The notes beneath the pieces are model-generated. The model searched no databases and was not told where the DNA came from. It saw only the letters and a program-made list of their open reading frames with translations. The position numbers and the translations under genes were made by a program. Source: Acetanaerobacterium elongatum (lineage in GTDB: Bacteria; Bacillota; Clostridia; Oscillospirales; Ruminococcaceae). From it: a stretch of DNA of 64,000 bases. Every line of letters starts with the position of its first letter. Within the stretch, counting starts at the first letter, position 1. Shown here piece after piece: positions 51,070 to 60,910 of the stretch. The stretch spans positions 1 through 64,000 of the forward strand of contig NZ_FNID01000010.1 in NCBI RefSeq assembly GCF_900103835.1, given 5' to 3'.

Positions 51070-52986
51070 ATGGAACTGTATATCTATAATTCGGACCGGG
51101 AGCTTACGGGCATTGTGGAATCCTTTGAATATCTGCGCTGGACGAGGCGTTATTCCCAGTGTGGCTCCTTCGAACTGCGGGCCATAGCGACACCGGAAAA
51201 TACCACGCTCCTGCAAGAAGGTAACTTTATCTGGAAGAACGACGATGAGGAAGCCGGAATCATTGAACATCTGGAAATGCTTCAGGCAGAGCAGGAAATT
51301 ATCACGGCAAGCGGCCGTTTTGCAACCTCTTTCCTATCTCGACGTATCGTCTGGCAAACGGAGGTACTGTCCGGTGACCTTTCTGCCTGTGTGGAGCAGC
51401 TTTTAAATAATAACCTCATCAGTCCAACTGATACGGCGCGGCAAATCGACGGCATAGTTTTCTCGTCCCCTAACCTGAGCGTACCCGTCAGCACACAAAT
51501 ATCGTACCGGGGCCTGATGGATGTAATAACGGAATTATGCGGTGCTTCAGAAATCGGCATTAAGACCGTATTCACTCCGGCAACGCACATCTTTACCGTA
51601 ACACTGTATAAAGGTGCCGACTCTCAGGCGGTGTTCTCCAAGGAATACGAAAACCTAACGGAACAAAGCTATACGGAGAGCGCGGCGGATTACGCCAACA
51701 CCGCTCTCATCGGCGGCGAGGGTGAAGGCGAAAGCCGCACATTTGTCGCTATTACAAGCGGCTCCGGAGAGACCCGGCGAGAAATTTTCGTAGATGCCAA
51801 GGACCTGCAAGCGGCAGATTTCGGTACAGGTTACACCGACGCGCTAATCTTCCGGGGACAGAGCAAGCTGAGCGAGCAGGGAATCCGATATTCGTTCGAC
51901 ACATCGGTAAACCCTCACGGCAACCTGACCTACAAGACAGATTTTGACCTTGGGCAGACAGTTAAAGTCATTTCCAAGGCGTGGGGCGTATCCATGACGA
52001 CACGCATCACTGAAATCGAAGAAACTTATGACGCGGACGGTCTGAGTATCAGCGTTGTGTTTGGCAAGGCGGAGTTAACAATAGCGCAGAAGATCCGGTC
52101 CGACATGAGCGAGGTCAAAACAGCACTTTCTGCTCCGACCGGGATAACCGAAGTAACAGAAGCCCTGGACGCGGTGGAGGGAACGCTGGGAAATCTGTCG
52201 GAGGTGGACCCGGAAATTCAAGGAGAAACCTTTACAGCCACCGTGAACAATTTGTTTGGAAAGCTGCCTGCGCTTGAAATAACTGTGGGCGCAGGCACGA
52301 TATCGGTCGGGCAATATGCCCTACATCATATGGAGCCGGGAGACTCGTTATATTTCACCTCGTGGAGCGGCAACAAATTCAGCGACCAGCCAAGTGACGA
52401 CGGTCATGTCTTTCTGGTAAAGCACAATGGTGACAATACGGGAAGCGGATACCAGCGGGCAATGGGCTTCTTTATATCTCGCAATACCATGACGTTTTAT
52501 GTGATTTCCATTTTCGTTTACAACAATCCATCCGGCGAGGCGAACTGGCTGAATATCAACAATGAACCTATCACTACAACGCGGATTGCAACCGGAGCGG
52601 TCACCGGAGTAAAGATCGCGGACCGCACCATTACCGCTGTTAAAATTGCGTCTGCGCTGACCGATTACTCCGCAACAGAACAAAACACCGGGCGACTATG
52701 GATAGACGGCAAGACCATTTACCGAAAAGAAATCAATCTCGGCTATCTTCCGAATGCGGTGCCGGGAAGCGTAGCGCACGGTATATCCAATCTTAGCACA
52801 GTTGTCAGCCTATCGGGCTTCGCTACAAACGGGACGGTGTTCCTGCCGTTACCGCTTGCACGATACAACAACTTTGCTTCCCAGATTGGTCTCTACGCGG
52901 ATACCACCAATATTATCGTCGAACCCGGAAATGACCGAACCGCATATACGGGCTACGTGATAATTGAATATACAAAAACAAGCTAA
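51070..52986 (+). CDS. ReqiPepy6 Gp37-like tail protein
   Basis: 638 aa. The N-terminal 350 residues (ELYIYNSDRELTGIVESFEY, then SFELRAIATPENTTLL) match the Gp37-like family, which forms the central tail tip in place of Tal. The C-terminal part (about 400-638) is strand-rich and ends in a surface-binding-like domain (TDYSATEQNTGRLWIDG). Two bases separate it from dit. Confidence 0.88.
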   Translation: MELYIYNSDRELTGIVESFEYLRWTRRYSQCGSFELRAIATPENTTLLQEGNFIWKNDDEEAGIIEHLEMLQAEQEIITASGRFATSFLSRRIVWQTEVLSGDLSACVEQLLNNNLISPTDTARQIDGIVFSSPNLSVPVSTQISYRGLMDVITELCGASEIGIKTVFTPATHIFTVTLYKGADSQAVFSKEYENLTEQSYTESAADYANTALIGGEGEGESRTFVAITSGSGETRREIFVDAKDLQAADFGTGYTDALIFRGQSKLSEQGIRYSFDTSVNPHGNLTYKTDFDLGQTVKVISKAWGVSMTTRITEIEETYDADGLSISVVFGKAELTIAQKIRSDMSEVKTALSAPTGITEVTEALDAVEGTLGNLSEVDPEIQGETFTATVNNLFGKLPALEITVGAGTISVGQYALHHMEPGDSLYFTSWSGNKFSDQPSDDGHVFLVKHNGDNTGSGYQRAMGFFISRNTMTFYVISIFVYNNPSGEANWLNINNEPITTTRIATGAVTGVKIADRTITAVKIASALTDYSATEQNTGRLWIDGKTIYRKEINLGYLPNAVPGSVAHGISNLSTVVSLSGFATNGTVFLPLPLARYNNFASQIGLYADTTNIIVEPGNDRTAYTGYVIIEYTKTS

Positions 52987-53004
52987 GCAAGGAGGAAACA
53001 GCGC

Positions 53005-53508
53005 ATGGAGAAAAGCGGATTTTTTAACTCATCGGATGGAGACAGAGTCTATGACGCGACGGATTTCGCGGCATATTTCGGAAACCTTGTGTCAAACGGT
53101 GTATTTTACGCATCTGCGACGAACCTGCAGGCAACGCCTGGAAACGGGCTGGCGGTGAGCGTGGCGGAAGGTAGCGCTTGGATTAACGGATACCGGTATG
53201 AAAATACAGACGACCTAAACCTGCCGCTCACCACGGCAAACGGAAGTAATCCCCGAATTGACCGAATTGTGGTTCGTTTAAGCCAGGTCAGCCGGAATAT
53301 TCAGCTTGCCGTTGTCGATGGCACTCCCGCCGCGACGCCGTCAGCTCCGGCGCTGACAAGGACCAGCGACGTCTATGAGCTTGGCATCGCCGATGTGCTG
53401 ATACCGGCCGCTGCAACATCAATAGCCACAAATAACATCACAGATACCCGGCTGAATACCAGCCTTTGCGGGCTGGTTAATTCTCTTGTGACGGCAGTCT
53501 ATGAATGA
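53005..53508 (+). CDS. Baseplate/tail structural protein
   Basis: 167 aa. The block GLAVSVAEGSAWINGYRYEN followed by NPRIDRIVVRLSQVSRNI is widespread in tail proteins of Firmicutes phages, N-terminal to receptor-binding regions. Here it stands alone. It starts at ATG 53005 with AAGGAGGAAACAGCGC upstream. Receptor-binding or baseplate role is inferred. Confidence 0.85.
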   Translation: MEKSGFFNSSDGDRVYDATDFAAYFGNLVSNGVFYASATNLQATPGNGLAVSVAEGSAWINGYRYENTDDLNLPLTTANGSNPRIDRIVVRLSQVSRNIQLAVVDGTPAATPSAPALTRTSDVYELGIADVLIPAAATSIATNNITDTRLNTSLCGLVNSLVTAVYE

Positions 53509-53522
53509 GGAGGTGAACAACG

Positions 53523-55877
53523 ATGGCGGATATTTACGGCGTAACGCTACAGGCAGGTTCAAGCCCAACCGTCTATTACACCATTACCTATTCCAAGAGC
53601 CGACCGAACAATAGCCAGATGACCTATAACTTCACCATTTCCGCCGCGCTGGGTTCCTCTGGCTCCTACATCCACAGCGGCTACGCCCTGCTCTGTACCA
53701 TGACTGTAAACGGCTCATCTGCACAAGTGCGCATCAAGGCGGCGGACGGCGACGACTGGGATGGAACCACACCGAGGCTTAGATATGTTTCGGTCACATG
53801 TGCTTCCACTACGGGAAACACCGCACAGGGCGTGCGCTTTCAGGTGGTGTCGGACGGACGGCTTCCTCTATCCTCCGGCGTAATCGATAACTCAAGCTAC
53901 ACCGTGTTAAGTTCGGCTCTTCTGACCACGGCCTGCGGAGCACCGACCTCCTGCTCGGTCAGTCCGATACTTGCGGAAGGAACCGTGAGCCTTTCCTGGA
54001 GCGGAGCTTCCGGGGGCATAAACAACGCGATTTCCAGTTATGAAATCCAATACAGTGATTCCACTGACAATCTCACTTGGGGAGCCTGGACTGCACTGAC
54101 AACGGTGACTACCACGGCTACAAGCGGCAGTGTATCAGTTGATCCGCCTTCGACGCGCGGGAATTACCGCAGATTCCAGGTGCGAACGCGTGGTACGGCA
54201 GGAGCAAGTTATTACTCCGGCTGGAAAGTATCCACGAACTCCGTCCGCAGGAATACGGCACCGAGTCCAGCTGCATCAGTCGTTGCTTCTCCCGCAGCCT
54301 ACAGTAATGAGACAATAACGCTGACTTGGAGCGGAGCCTCCGGCGGCACCAGTCCGGTTAAGGGCTACCAGATCGCCAGCCGAACATCATTGGACAACAG
54401 CTCCTGGAGCGCGTGGAATGTGTTGGCCATTCTGATACTTTCCGCCAGCGGTGGCAGCTACAACCCGGTTGTATCAAGCACACCGGGGACTTATACGCAG
54501 TTTGGTATCTGGACAATCGACACCTTTGATGTCTATTCTGTAGAGAAAATCAGTAACAGCGTCTACTGCGACGTCACAGCTTGCGGAGCGCCGACCGTCT
54601 GCTCGGTAAGCGCGGCATTAGCTGAAGGAAATGTCACTCTCTCGTGGAGCGGCGCAACTAATGGCGCGGGCAACGCCATCACGTCCTATGAAATACAATA
54701 CAGCGACTCTCCCGACAACAGCAGCTGGGGCGATTGGATGGCTCTGACCACGGTGAGCACCTCGGCGACAAATGGCAGCTTGAGTGTCGGCCCTCCCGCC
54801 ATGCGCGGCAATTACCGCCGGTTTCGGATACGGACGCGAGGTGCCGCCGGTGAAAGTTTCTATTCCGACTGGACGGTGTCCAGCAATACTGTTCGCAGAA
54901 ATACATTGCCAACTCCGCCGACATCTTTTACCGCCGCACCCGCGATTTATGAAGGCGTTGTCGTAACACTTGCATGGAGTGGAGCAGCGCCCGGAACCAG
55001 CACCATCAAGCAGTACGTTATCCAACGTTCAATCTCTACGGATGGAACGAACTGGTCGGCATACGAGGCTCTTACAATTGTTGTTTCAAGTTCCACCTCG
55101 GGAATGTATTCGGCGAACGCTTCCCAGATAGCCGGAACGTATACTCGTTACCGTATCAGTGTTACCGATACTTTAGACGCGGTTTCCGCTTATGTAATCA
55201 GCGGGACGGTAAAGAAAAACAGTCCTCCGTCTGCTCCGGTAATCGTCTGCCCGCCGTCCGGCGGTTCCAGCTACAATACCACACCGCGTTTTATGATTAC
55301 AACAGGCGTCGAACCGGACGGCCAGTCGCAGATTGTGGAAGTAAGAATCGATACAGGTGCTTGGATCAACAGTGTGGACAATCCCGAGCGGTTTTCCACG
55401 AGCGGATACCTTGGGAACGGCGTTAAAACAGTTTCTCAGGCGGAAACACTGGCAGCGGGAAGTCATTCCATTACCATCCGCTGCCTCGACAGCGATATCG
55501 AGTCGGCCAGTCCGGAGGTTGTCCGCACTTTTACAATACTGACGACGCCGTTCGAGACAATTACCGCGAACGAAACCCATGTGAAGGTGGCGCATATCCA
55601 GACACTCCGAACCGCTGTAAACATGGTACGAAGCTATTATGGCCTGTCTCCTGCAACTTGGAGCGAGGAAATTGCAGTTGGAAAAACCACGGTCAAAAAC
55701 TGGCCGTTCCACATCACGGAACTTCGAAAAGCCATCGAGCCTGTCATTACGGCGGTCAACGGTTTCGATTCCTCATCGTCTTTTGATATCCCGCCCTTAA
55801 CTTGGCTGTCCATCGGAGCAGGACGGCCCAAAGCGGATGTGATGCAGCAAATTCATAATTTAATTCTAACACTTTAA
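53523..55877 (+). CDS. Tail protein with fibronectin type III-like repeats
   Basis: 784 aa. After an N-terminal beta domain, Fn3-like modules run from about residue 137 to 560. A two-module unit (SWSGASGG...ISSYEIQYSDS...RGNYRRFQVRTRG) is duplicated in frame with a period of 648 bp (53931 versus 54579). The C-terminal about 110 residues (ITANETHVKVAHIQTLRTAV) form a separate conserved end domain. Likely tail spike or surface-adhesion protein. GAGGAGGTGAACAACG precedes ATG 53523. Confidence 0.88.
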   Translation: MADIYGVTLQAGSSPTVYYTITYSKSRPNNSQMTYNFTISAALGSSGSYIHSGYALLCTMTVNGSSAQVRIKAADGDDWDGTTPRLRYVSVTCASTTGNTAQGVRFQVVSDGRLPLSSGVIDNSSYTVLSSALLTTACGAPTSCSVSPILAEGTVSLSWSGASGGINNAISSYEIQYSDSTDNLTWGAWTALTTVTTTATSGSVSVDPPSTRGNYRRFQVRTRGTAGASYYSGWKVSTNSVRRNTAPSPAASVVASPAAYSNETITLTWSGASGGTSPVKGYQIASRTSLDNSSWSAWNVLAILILSASGGSYNPVVSSTPGTYTQFGIWTIDTFDVYSVEKISNSVYCDVTACGAPTVCSVSAALAEGNVTLSWSGATNGAGNAITSYEIQYSDSPDNSSWGDWMALTTVSTSATNGSLSVGPPAMRGNYRRFRIRTRGAAGESFYSDWTVSSNTVRRNTLPTPPTSFTAAPAIYEGVVVTLAWSGAAPGTSTIKQYVIQRSISTDGTNWSAYEALTIVVSSSTSGMYSANASQIAGTYTRYRISVTDTLDAVSAYVISGTVKKNSPPSAPVIVCPPSGGSSYNTTPRFMITTGVEPDGQSQIVEVRIDTGAWINSVDNPERFSTSGYLGNGVKTVSQAETLAAGSHSITIRCLDSDIESASPEVVRTFTILTTPFETITANETHVKVAHIQTLRTAVNMVRSYYGLSPATWSEEIAVGKTTVKNWPFHITELRKAIEPVITAVNGFDSSSSFDIPPLTWLSIGAGRPKADVMQQIHNLILTL

Positions 55878-55890
55878 CACAGTGTGGATG

Positions 55891-55922
55891 ATGCGCCTTT
55901 GCGGTTGTGGGGCGCATTTTTC
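55891..55922 (+). terminator. Hairpin between tail genes and holin
   Basis: ATGCGCC (55891-55897) and GGCGCAT (55911-55917) form a stem followed by TTTTTC. It may reduce lysis-gene transcription relative to structural genes. Confidence 0.7.
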
Positions 55923-55950
55923 ATATGCAAAACTAAAAGGAGGACTCCCA

Positions 55951-56379
55951 ATGAAAGAAGTATGGAACTGGATTCAAATATTGGTGGCAGCGGCCGGAGG
56001 CTTCTTCGGCTGGTTTTTCGGCGGCTTTGACGGCTTTTTGTATGCGCTGCTTGTGTTCGTAGTTGTAGACTACATCACCGGTGTCATGTGCGCCATAGCA
56101 GATAAAAAGCTATCCAGCGAGGTCGGCTTCAAGGGCATATGCAAGAAGGTACTGATTTTTGTAATGGTGGGCGTCGCGCACATTATGGACATCTATCTCA
56201 TCGGCAACGGCGAGGTACTCCGTACCGCCGTCATCTTTTTCTACTGCTCCAACGAGGGTGTGTCCATGCTGGAAAATGCGGCTCACCTGGGGCTGCCCAT
56301 TCCCGAAAAGCTCAAAGCGGCTCTGGAGCAGCTTCACGGGCGGAGCGACGATTCGTCAAGGCCGGGTGACGGAGCATGA
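55951..56379 (+). CDS. Phage holin
   Basis: 142 aa, toxin-secretion/phage-lysis holin type. Hydrophobic segments: IQILVAAAGGFFGWFFGG, FLYALLVFVVVDYITGVMCA and VLIFVMVGVAHIMDIYLI, with the diagnostic VDYITG and FYCSNEGVSMLENA. It forms the membrane hole that times lysis. ATG 55951 after AAAGGAGGACTCCCA. Its stop overlaps the next ATG. Confidence 0.93.
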   Translation: MKEVWNWIQILVAAAGGFFGWFFGGFDGFLYALLVFVVVDYITGVMCAIADKKLSSEVGFKGICKKVLIFVMVGVAHIMDIYLIGNGEVLRTAVIFFYCSNEGVSMLENAAHLGLPIPEKLKAALEQLHGRSDDSSRPGDGA

Positions 56380-57764
56380 TTGATTTAACAAAAGCCGCGA
56401 CAGTATTCATCGGTCGACAGGGCGAAAACCATTTTCGCAATCTGGAGTTTGATGTCTCCAGCCTGCTTGGTGACGAATATCCCGGTGAGACGTTGACCGC
56501 CATTTACAAACGGCCGGACGGCGTCGCTTATCCCGTAGTCACAAGCTATGCGGACGGCGTGCTGACCTGGTCGCCTAGTTCGACGGAAACTGAAATTGTC
56601 GGCGTGGGACAACTGGAAATCAGAGTTACCCAAGAGGACGTTGTCGGGAAAAGCGTGCGGGTACTCACCATCGTGGAGGAGGCTCTTGCGGACGGGATAG
56701 CCGAACCGCCGGAGCCGCCCGCACAGGAATGGCTGAATCAGGTGCTGACAGCTCTCGCCGCAATTGATGTGAATGACACCTACGCGCTGCTCAATCTTAC
56801 GTACAACCTATTAAATGATAACTATACTTTGCTCGGTACCACACATGACCAGATGGAAAGCATGCGTGATACGCTGTATACCCGCACCGGGATTATTCTC
56901 AATCATCTGCATCCGGTGGAGACTGCCTCGGCACCGGACATGGCAAGCCGCAGAGCATCCATTACCTTTACCGGAATCTCGGCGGGCAGCAATATGGTGA
57001 TGGACAGCGTGACCTATTTGTTTGTTGCGGCACTGGGAAGTCCGGTGGCAAATACCGTGCAGGTACTGATTCAGAGCAATCTCAGCGACACTGTCAAAAA
57101 GATTGCCGAAGCCATACGGGGCGTTCAGGATGCGGAAAACATCGCATATGGCAGCGGAACCAATCCGCACCCCACCTGTACGGGGTACTGGACAAAGCAG
57201 AGGTTTTCCATTGGGGACATTTCCGTTGCTCCCGGAGAAAGCCTGTTCCTGCTGGAAAAAGCAGAGGACGTCAATACCGCCCTGACGCTGACCTCCACCG
57301 CCGCATCAACCATCAACGCATTCATTCGGATGCCGCACCTGCGGTATGTTTTGTCGGGCAATGTCCTCGGCTCGGGCGGCACCAACAGCGTAAGAGGGCC
57401 TTTGCATACCATTCTGCCCATCGGCAGCATTGTAATCGGCGGTCAGGACGACCCTCTTATCCCGGTACCTTACGACTGCCACCTGGTCACCATTTGCCGC
57501 CAATCGGACACCACCGAAAAGGAGCTGGACTTCTATATCTCAAACAACGAGCAGACCTTTACCCGAATTTCGAGAAGTACGCCACTCGGTGCGGATAGCT
57601 CCACAGAGGCCCAGCACGCTCAGATCGCTATGCGGCAAAGCAGAGTGCCTGCCGGCTACGGGCTATACGCTCGCATTGGGAGCAACGGCACATCGGCGAC
57701 CGCTTACTGTGATCTGAAGTTTACCTACCATCTGTACCCGGCCGCTCTTGCGGCTTACATTTAA
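56376..57764 (+). CDS. BppU-like baseplate/receptor-binding protein
   Basis: 462 aa. The N-terminal domain (FRNLEFDVSSLLGDEYPG, then VVTSYADGVLTWSPS) matches baseplate upper protein-like regions. A helical linker follows (YALLNLTYNLLNDNYTLLG), and a strand-rich C-terminus that may bind the cell surface. Coupled to the holin through ATGA. Placed in the lysis cassette between holin and endolysin, as in related phages. Confidence 0.75.
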   Translation: MIDLTKAATVFIGRQGENHFRNLEFDVSSLLGDEYPGETLTAIYKRPDGVAYPVVTSYADGVLTWSPSSTETEIVGVGQLEIRVTQEDVVGKSVRVLTIVEEALADGIAEPPEPPAQEWLNQVLTALAAIDVNDTYALLNLTYNLLNDNYTLLGTTHDQMESMRDTLYTRTGIILNHLHPVETASAPDMASRRASITFTGISAGSNMVMDSVTYLFVAALGSPVANTVQVLIQSNLSDTVKKIAEAIRGVQDAENIAYGSGTNPHPTCTGYWTKQRFSIGDISVAPGESLFLLEKAEDVNTALTLTSTAASTINAFIRMPHLRYVLSGNVLGSGGTNSVRGPLHTILPIGSIVIGGQDDPLIPVPYDCHLVTICRQSDTTEKELDFYISNNEQTFTRISRSTPLGADSSTEAQHAQIAMRQSRVPAGYGLYARIGSNGTSATAYCDLKFTYHLYPAALAAYI

Positions 57765-57787
57765 ATTAAACTGCGAGGTGCTTTTTT

Positions 57788-58504
57788 ATGAATCTGCATA
57801 AACTCATTCTGACGAACAATGCCTGCTACAAGGCGGGCCGCACCATTACGCCGAAGGGCATCATGGTGCATTCCACCGGGGCGAACAATCCCAACCTCAA
57901 ACGTTACATCGGCCCAGATGACGGACTGCTCGGGAAAAATCAATACGGTAACCACTGGAACCAGACTACGCCGGACGGCCGTCAGGTCTGCGTCCACGGT
58001 TTTATCGGTAAGCTGGCTGACGGCTCCATCGCAACGTACCAAACCTTACCGTGGAATATGCGCGGTTGGCACTGCGGTAGCGGTGCAAAAGGCTCCGGTA
58101 ACGATACACATATCGGATTCGAAATCTGCGAGGACGGTCTGACCGATGCCTCGTATTTTTCTGCCCTCTACAAGGAAGCGGTGGAGCTTTGCGTCTATCT
58201 CTGCAAGCAGTTTAACCTCACCGAAAAGGATATCATCTGCCACTGTGAGGGTTACAAATTGGGCATCGCCAGCAATCACGGCGACGTCATGCACTGGTTT
58301 CCAAAGCACGGCAAGAGCATGGATAGCTTCCGCGCTGAGGTAAAAGCGGGGCTTGCCTCTTCTGCTCCCGCCGAGCCGACCACGCCGAAGAAATACTACC
58401 GTGTGCAGGTCGGCGCGTATTCCGTCAAGGCAAACGCCGATGCTATGCTCAGCAAGGTCAAGGCAGCTGGTTTCACTGACGCTTTTGTCAAGTATAGCGA
58501 GTAA
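57788..58504 (+). CDS. N-acetylmuramoyl-L-alanine amidase with SPOR domain
   Basis: 238 aa endolysin. The Amidase_2 domain (about 15-165) has the zinc ligand His in GIMVHSTG, WHCGSG and IGFEICED. After a proline-rich linker (APAEPTTPKK) comes a SPOR-like peptidoglycan-binding domain (YYRVQVGAYSVKANADAM). No signal peptide, so export depends on the holin. Last gene of the late operon. Confidence 0.95.
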   Translation: MNLHKLILTNNACYKAGRTITPKGIMVHSTGANNPNLKRYIGPDDGLLGKNQYGNHWNQTTPDGRQVCVHGFIGKLADGSIATYQTLPWNMRGWHCGSGAKGSGNDTHIGFEICEDGLTDASYFSALYKEAVELCVYLCKQFNLTEKDIICHCEGYKLGIASNHGDVMHWFPKHGKSMDSFRAEVKAGLASSAPAEPTTPKKYYRVQVGAYSVKANADAMLSKVKAAGFTDAFVKYSE

Positions 58505-58521
58505 CCATATACACATCGCAG

Positions 58522-58568
58522 TAATGCCTATTGGAGATTTTCTCTCTGGTAGGCATTATTTTTTTGCT
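58522..58568 (+). terminator. Terminator ending the late operon
   Basis: AATGCCTA (58523-58530) pairs with TAGGCATT (58550-58557), with an inner GGAGA/TCTC pairing, then ATTTTTTT. It separates the lysis genes from the integration module. Confidence 0.9.
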
Positions 58569-58572
58569 CTTT

Positions 58573-58611
58573 TTTCGTCCAAACAGCCTGAAATCTTCCA
58601 GTGAGTTGTGA
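58573..58611 (+). repeat. 39-bp dispersed repeat, copy 3
   Basis: Begins TTTCGTCCAAA and contains CTTCCAGTGAG followed by TTGTGA as in copy 1. It lies between the late terminator and the small SHOCT-like gene. Confidence 0.75.
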
Positions 58612-58643
58612 GGACAGAGGTTCTTAGACTGGAGGAAAAACAC

Positions 58644-58865
58644 ATGGCCAATATTACTGGCACAATACCGGAAATCAATTATGAAAAGAAACCTGTTCCG
58701 CAGGAACAATTGCAGCGCGAAGTAGATTATGTAAGAGCACAGCGGATACTCTCTTTCATGCTTCAAAACGGACTTATTTCCTTGTCGGAATTCAACAAGA
58801 TAACCTCATTAAACCGCAAATCTTTCTCACCGGCTCTGGCACAGATTATGCCCGAAATCCGTTGA
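58644..58865 (+). CDS. Small SHOCT-like protein of the integration module
   Basis: 73 aa (ATG 58644, CTGGAGGAAAAACAC upstream). The middle AQRILSFMLQNGLISLSEFNKI is a SHOCT-type oligomerisation helix, and SFSPALAQIMPEI ends it. Such genes are usually found just before serine recombinases in Clostridia elements, so a helper or directionality role is possible but unproven. The ATG at 58608 lies in the repeat and is rejected. Confidence 0.8.
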   Translation: MANITGTIPEINYEKKPVPQEQLQREVDYVRAQRILSFMLQNGLISLSEFNKITSLNRKSFSPALAQIMPEIR

Positions 58866-58915
58866 TATTACTGAACTTCAGAGGTAATATGTCACACTGA
58901 CAAGGAGGTGACAAA

Positions 58916-60478
58916 TTGAAAAAGGTAACTAAAATCACTGAAAATACGTCTAATTTTACAGAGCGTCCCAAACTGCGTGTTGCGGCTTATTGCCGTGTGT
59001 CCACCGATAGTGACGATCAGCTGGTCAGTCTCGACACACAGATAAAGCATTATGAATCTTACATCAAATCAAATCCTGACTGGGATTTTGCCGGGCTTTA
59101 TTATGACGAGGGCATCACCGGTACAAAAAAGGAAAAGCGGCCGGAGCTGCTTCGCATGATTGCCGACTGTGAGAACAAGAAAATTGACTTCATTGTAACA
59201 AAGTCCATTAGCCGATTTGCAAGGAATACAACGGACTGTCTTGAACTGGTTAGAAAGCTGCTTGACCTCGGCATTTTCATTTACTTCGAGAAAGAGAATA
59301 TCAACACCGGGTCAATGGAAAGTGAACTCATGCTGTCAATCCTGAGTGGACTGGCCGAAAGTGAGTCGGTCTCTATTGCGGAAAACAGCAAATGGTCGGT
59401 AAAGCGTAGGTTTCAAAACGGGACCTTTAAGATTTCCTATCCGCCCTACGGCTACGATACTGCTGATGGAAAGCTGGTCGTGAATGAAACACAGGCAGCT
59501 GTCGTCCGTTTTATCTTTTCGGAAATTCTTTCCGGCAAGGGTACCGGCAATATTGCGAATGAGCTGAACCGCCGCGATGTGCCATCAAAAAAAGGCGGCC
59601 ACTGGACGGCGACAACCATTCGCGGGATGATCGGTAATGAAAAATACACCGGCGATGCCGTTTTTCAAAAGACCTATACCGATACACACTTCAACCGCCA
59701 TTACAATTACGGCGAAAAAGACCAGTTTCTGATTAAAAACCATCATGATGCAATTATCAGCCATGAGGATTTTGATGCCGCGCAGGCTATCATCGAACAG
59801 CACGGCAAAGAAAAAGGCGTAGAAAAATATCAGGATAAGTACCAAAACCGATATCCGTTTTCAGGCAAAATCATCTGCAGTCAGTGCGGCGCCAAATTCA
59901 AGCGCCGCATCCACTCCACCGGCAGGCATAATATCGCATGGTGCTGTACCAATCATATAGCGGACGCCAAGAAATGTTCCATGAAATACATCCCGGAGTC
60001 TCATTTTGAATATGCGTTTGTTACTATGATGAACAAGCTCATATTCGGTCATCAAACCGTTTTGAGGCCCTTGTTAATGGGCCTTCGCGGTATCAACTCC
60101 GAAGATAGTGTGGCAAAGCTGCACGCCCTCGATAAAAAGCTCGAAGAAAACGCGGAACAGCGAAAGGTGCTGGTTACTCTACAGACTCGTGGCTACCTTG
60201 AGCCTGCCGTTTACAATAAGGGAAATAATGAACTTCTTCAAGAAGCCGAGCGCATACAGCGCCAGAAGGAATCTATAGCCCGCTTCATAAACAGCGACAA
60301 TATAAACCTCCATGAGGTCAGTGAACTATTGCAATACGCCACAAAGGCGACGATGCTGAAGGGCTTTGACGGCGAACTGTTTACCCGCTTTGTGGAGCGA
60401 ATTCTTGTGTATTCCCGAACAGAAATCGGGTTTGAATTAAAATGCGGCATTACGCTGAAAGAAAGGCTGGTGAGATAA
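58916..60478 (+). CDS. Large serine recombinase 1
   Basis: 520 aa. Catalytic Ser 29 in YCRVSTDS, with SISRFARNT as the arginine-bearing helix; recombinase domain PPYGYDTADGK and GMIGNEKYTGDAVFQKTY; zinc ribbon CSQCG (about 323) to the CC pair in AWCCTN; then a coiled coil. All parts needed for phage integration are present. TTG start 58916 with AAGGAGG 7 nt upstream. Its stop abuts the next ATG. Confidence 0.95.
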   Translation: MKKVTKITENTSNFTERPKLRVAAYCRVSTDSDDQLVSLDTQIKHYESYIKSNPDWDFAGLYYDEGITGTKKEKRPELLRMIADCENKKIDFIVTKSISRFARNTTDCLELVRKLLDLGIFIYFEKENINTGSMESELMLSILSGLAESESVSIAENSKWSVKRRFQNGTFKISYPPYGYDTADGKLVVNETQAAVVRFIFSEILSGKGTGNIANELNRRDVPSKKGGHWTATTIRGMIGNEKYTGDAVFQKTYTDTHFNRHYNYGEKDQFLIKNHHDAIISHEDFDAAQAIIEQHGKEKGVEKYQDKYQNRYPFSGKIICSQCGAKFKRRIHSTGRHNIAWCCTNHIADAKKCSMKYIPESHFEYAFVTMMNKLIFGHQTVLRPLLMGLRGINSEDSVAKLHALDKKLEENAEQRKVLVTLQTRGYLEPAVYNKGNNELLQEAERIQRQKESIARFINSDNINLHEVSELLQYATKATMLKGFDGELFTRFVERILVYSRTEIGFELKCGITLKERLVR

Positions 60479-60910
60479 ATGAGCCACACACCCTATGGCT
60501 ACCGGATTATAAACGGAAAAGCCGTGATTGATGAACAAGCCGCCGAGCAGGTAAAAAACCTGTTTCAGTCCTATCTGACCGGCGATTCATTGGCAACAGC
60601 AGCAAAGAAAGCTGATATTAATGCCTTTCATGCAGGCATCAGCAGGATGCTCCAGAATAAGCGCTATCTTGGTGACGAATATTATCCGGCGCTTATCGAC
60701 TCGGACACATTTGCGGCTGCTGAATCAGAACGTATCAGACGGGCAGAAAAACTAGGCCGAGTCCGAGAACCAAAAGTAAAAAAAGAGGTCGTCTATCCCA
60801 CCTCCTTTCGCATCAGCGAAGGCACAGAACAGTTTGACGACCCATTCCAGCAGGCGGAATACGCCTACAGTCTGATAGAAACGGAGGTGAATGTAGATGG
60901 AGGTCAGTAA
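60479..60910 (+). CDS. Recombinase-domain protein without catalytic domain
   Basis: 143 aa. It starts directly at the recombinase domain ([20 protein letters not shown]) and contains [18 protein letters not shown], the DNA-contacting part of large serine recombinases, but has no resolvase domain and no Ser nucleophile. No zinc ribbon. It is translated immediately after recombinase 1 and overlaps recombinase 2, so it is likely a partner that binds att DNA or the integrases. Confidence 0.85.
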   Translation: MSHTPYGYRIINGKAVIDEQAAEQVKNLFQSYLTGDSLATAAKKADINAFHAGISRMLQNKRYLGDEYYPALIDSDTFAAAESERIRRAEKLGRVREPKVKKEVVYPTSFRISEGTEQFDDPFQQAEYAYSLIETEVNVDGGQ

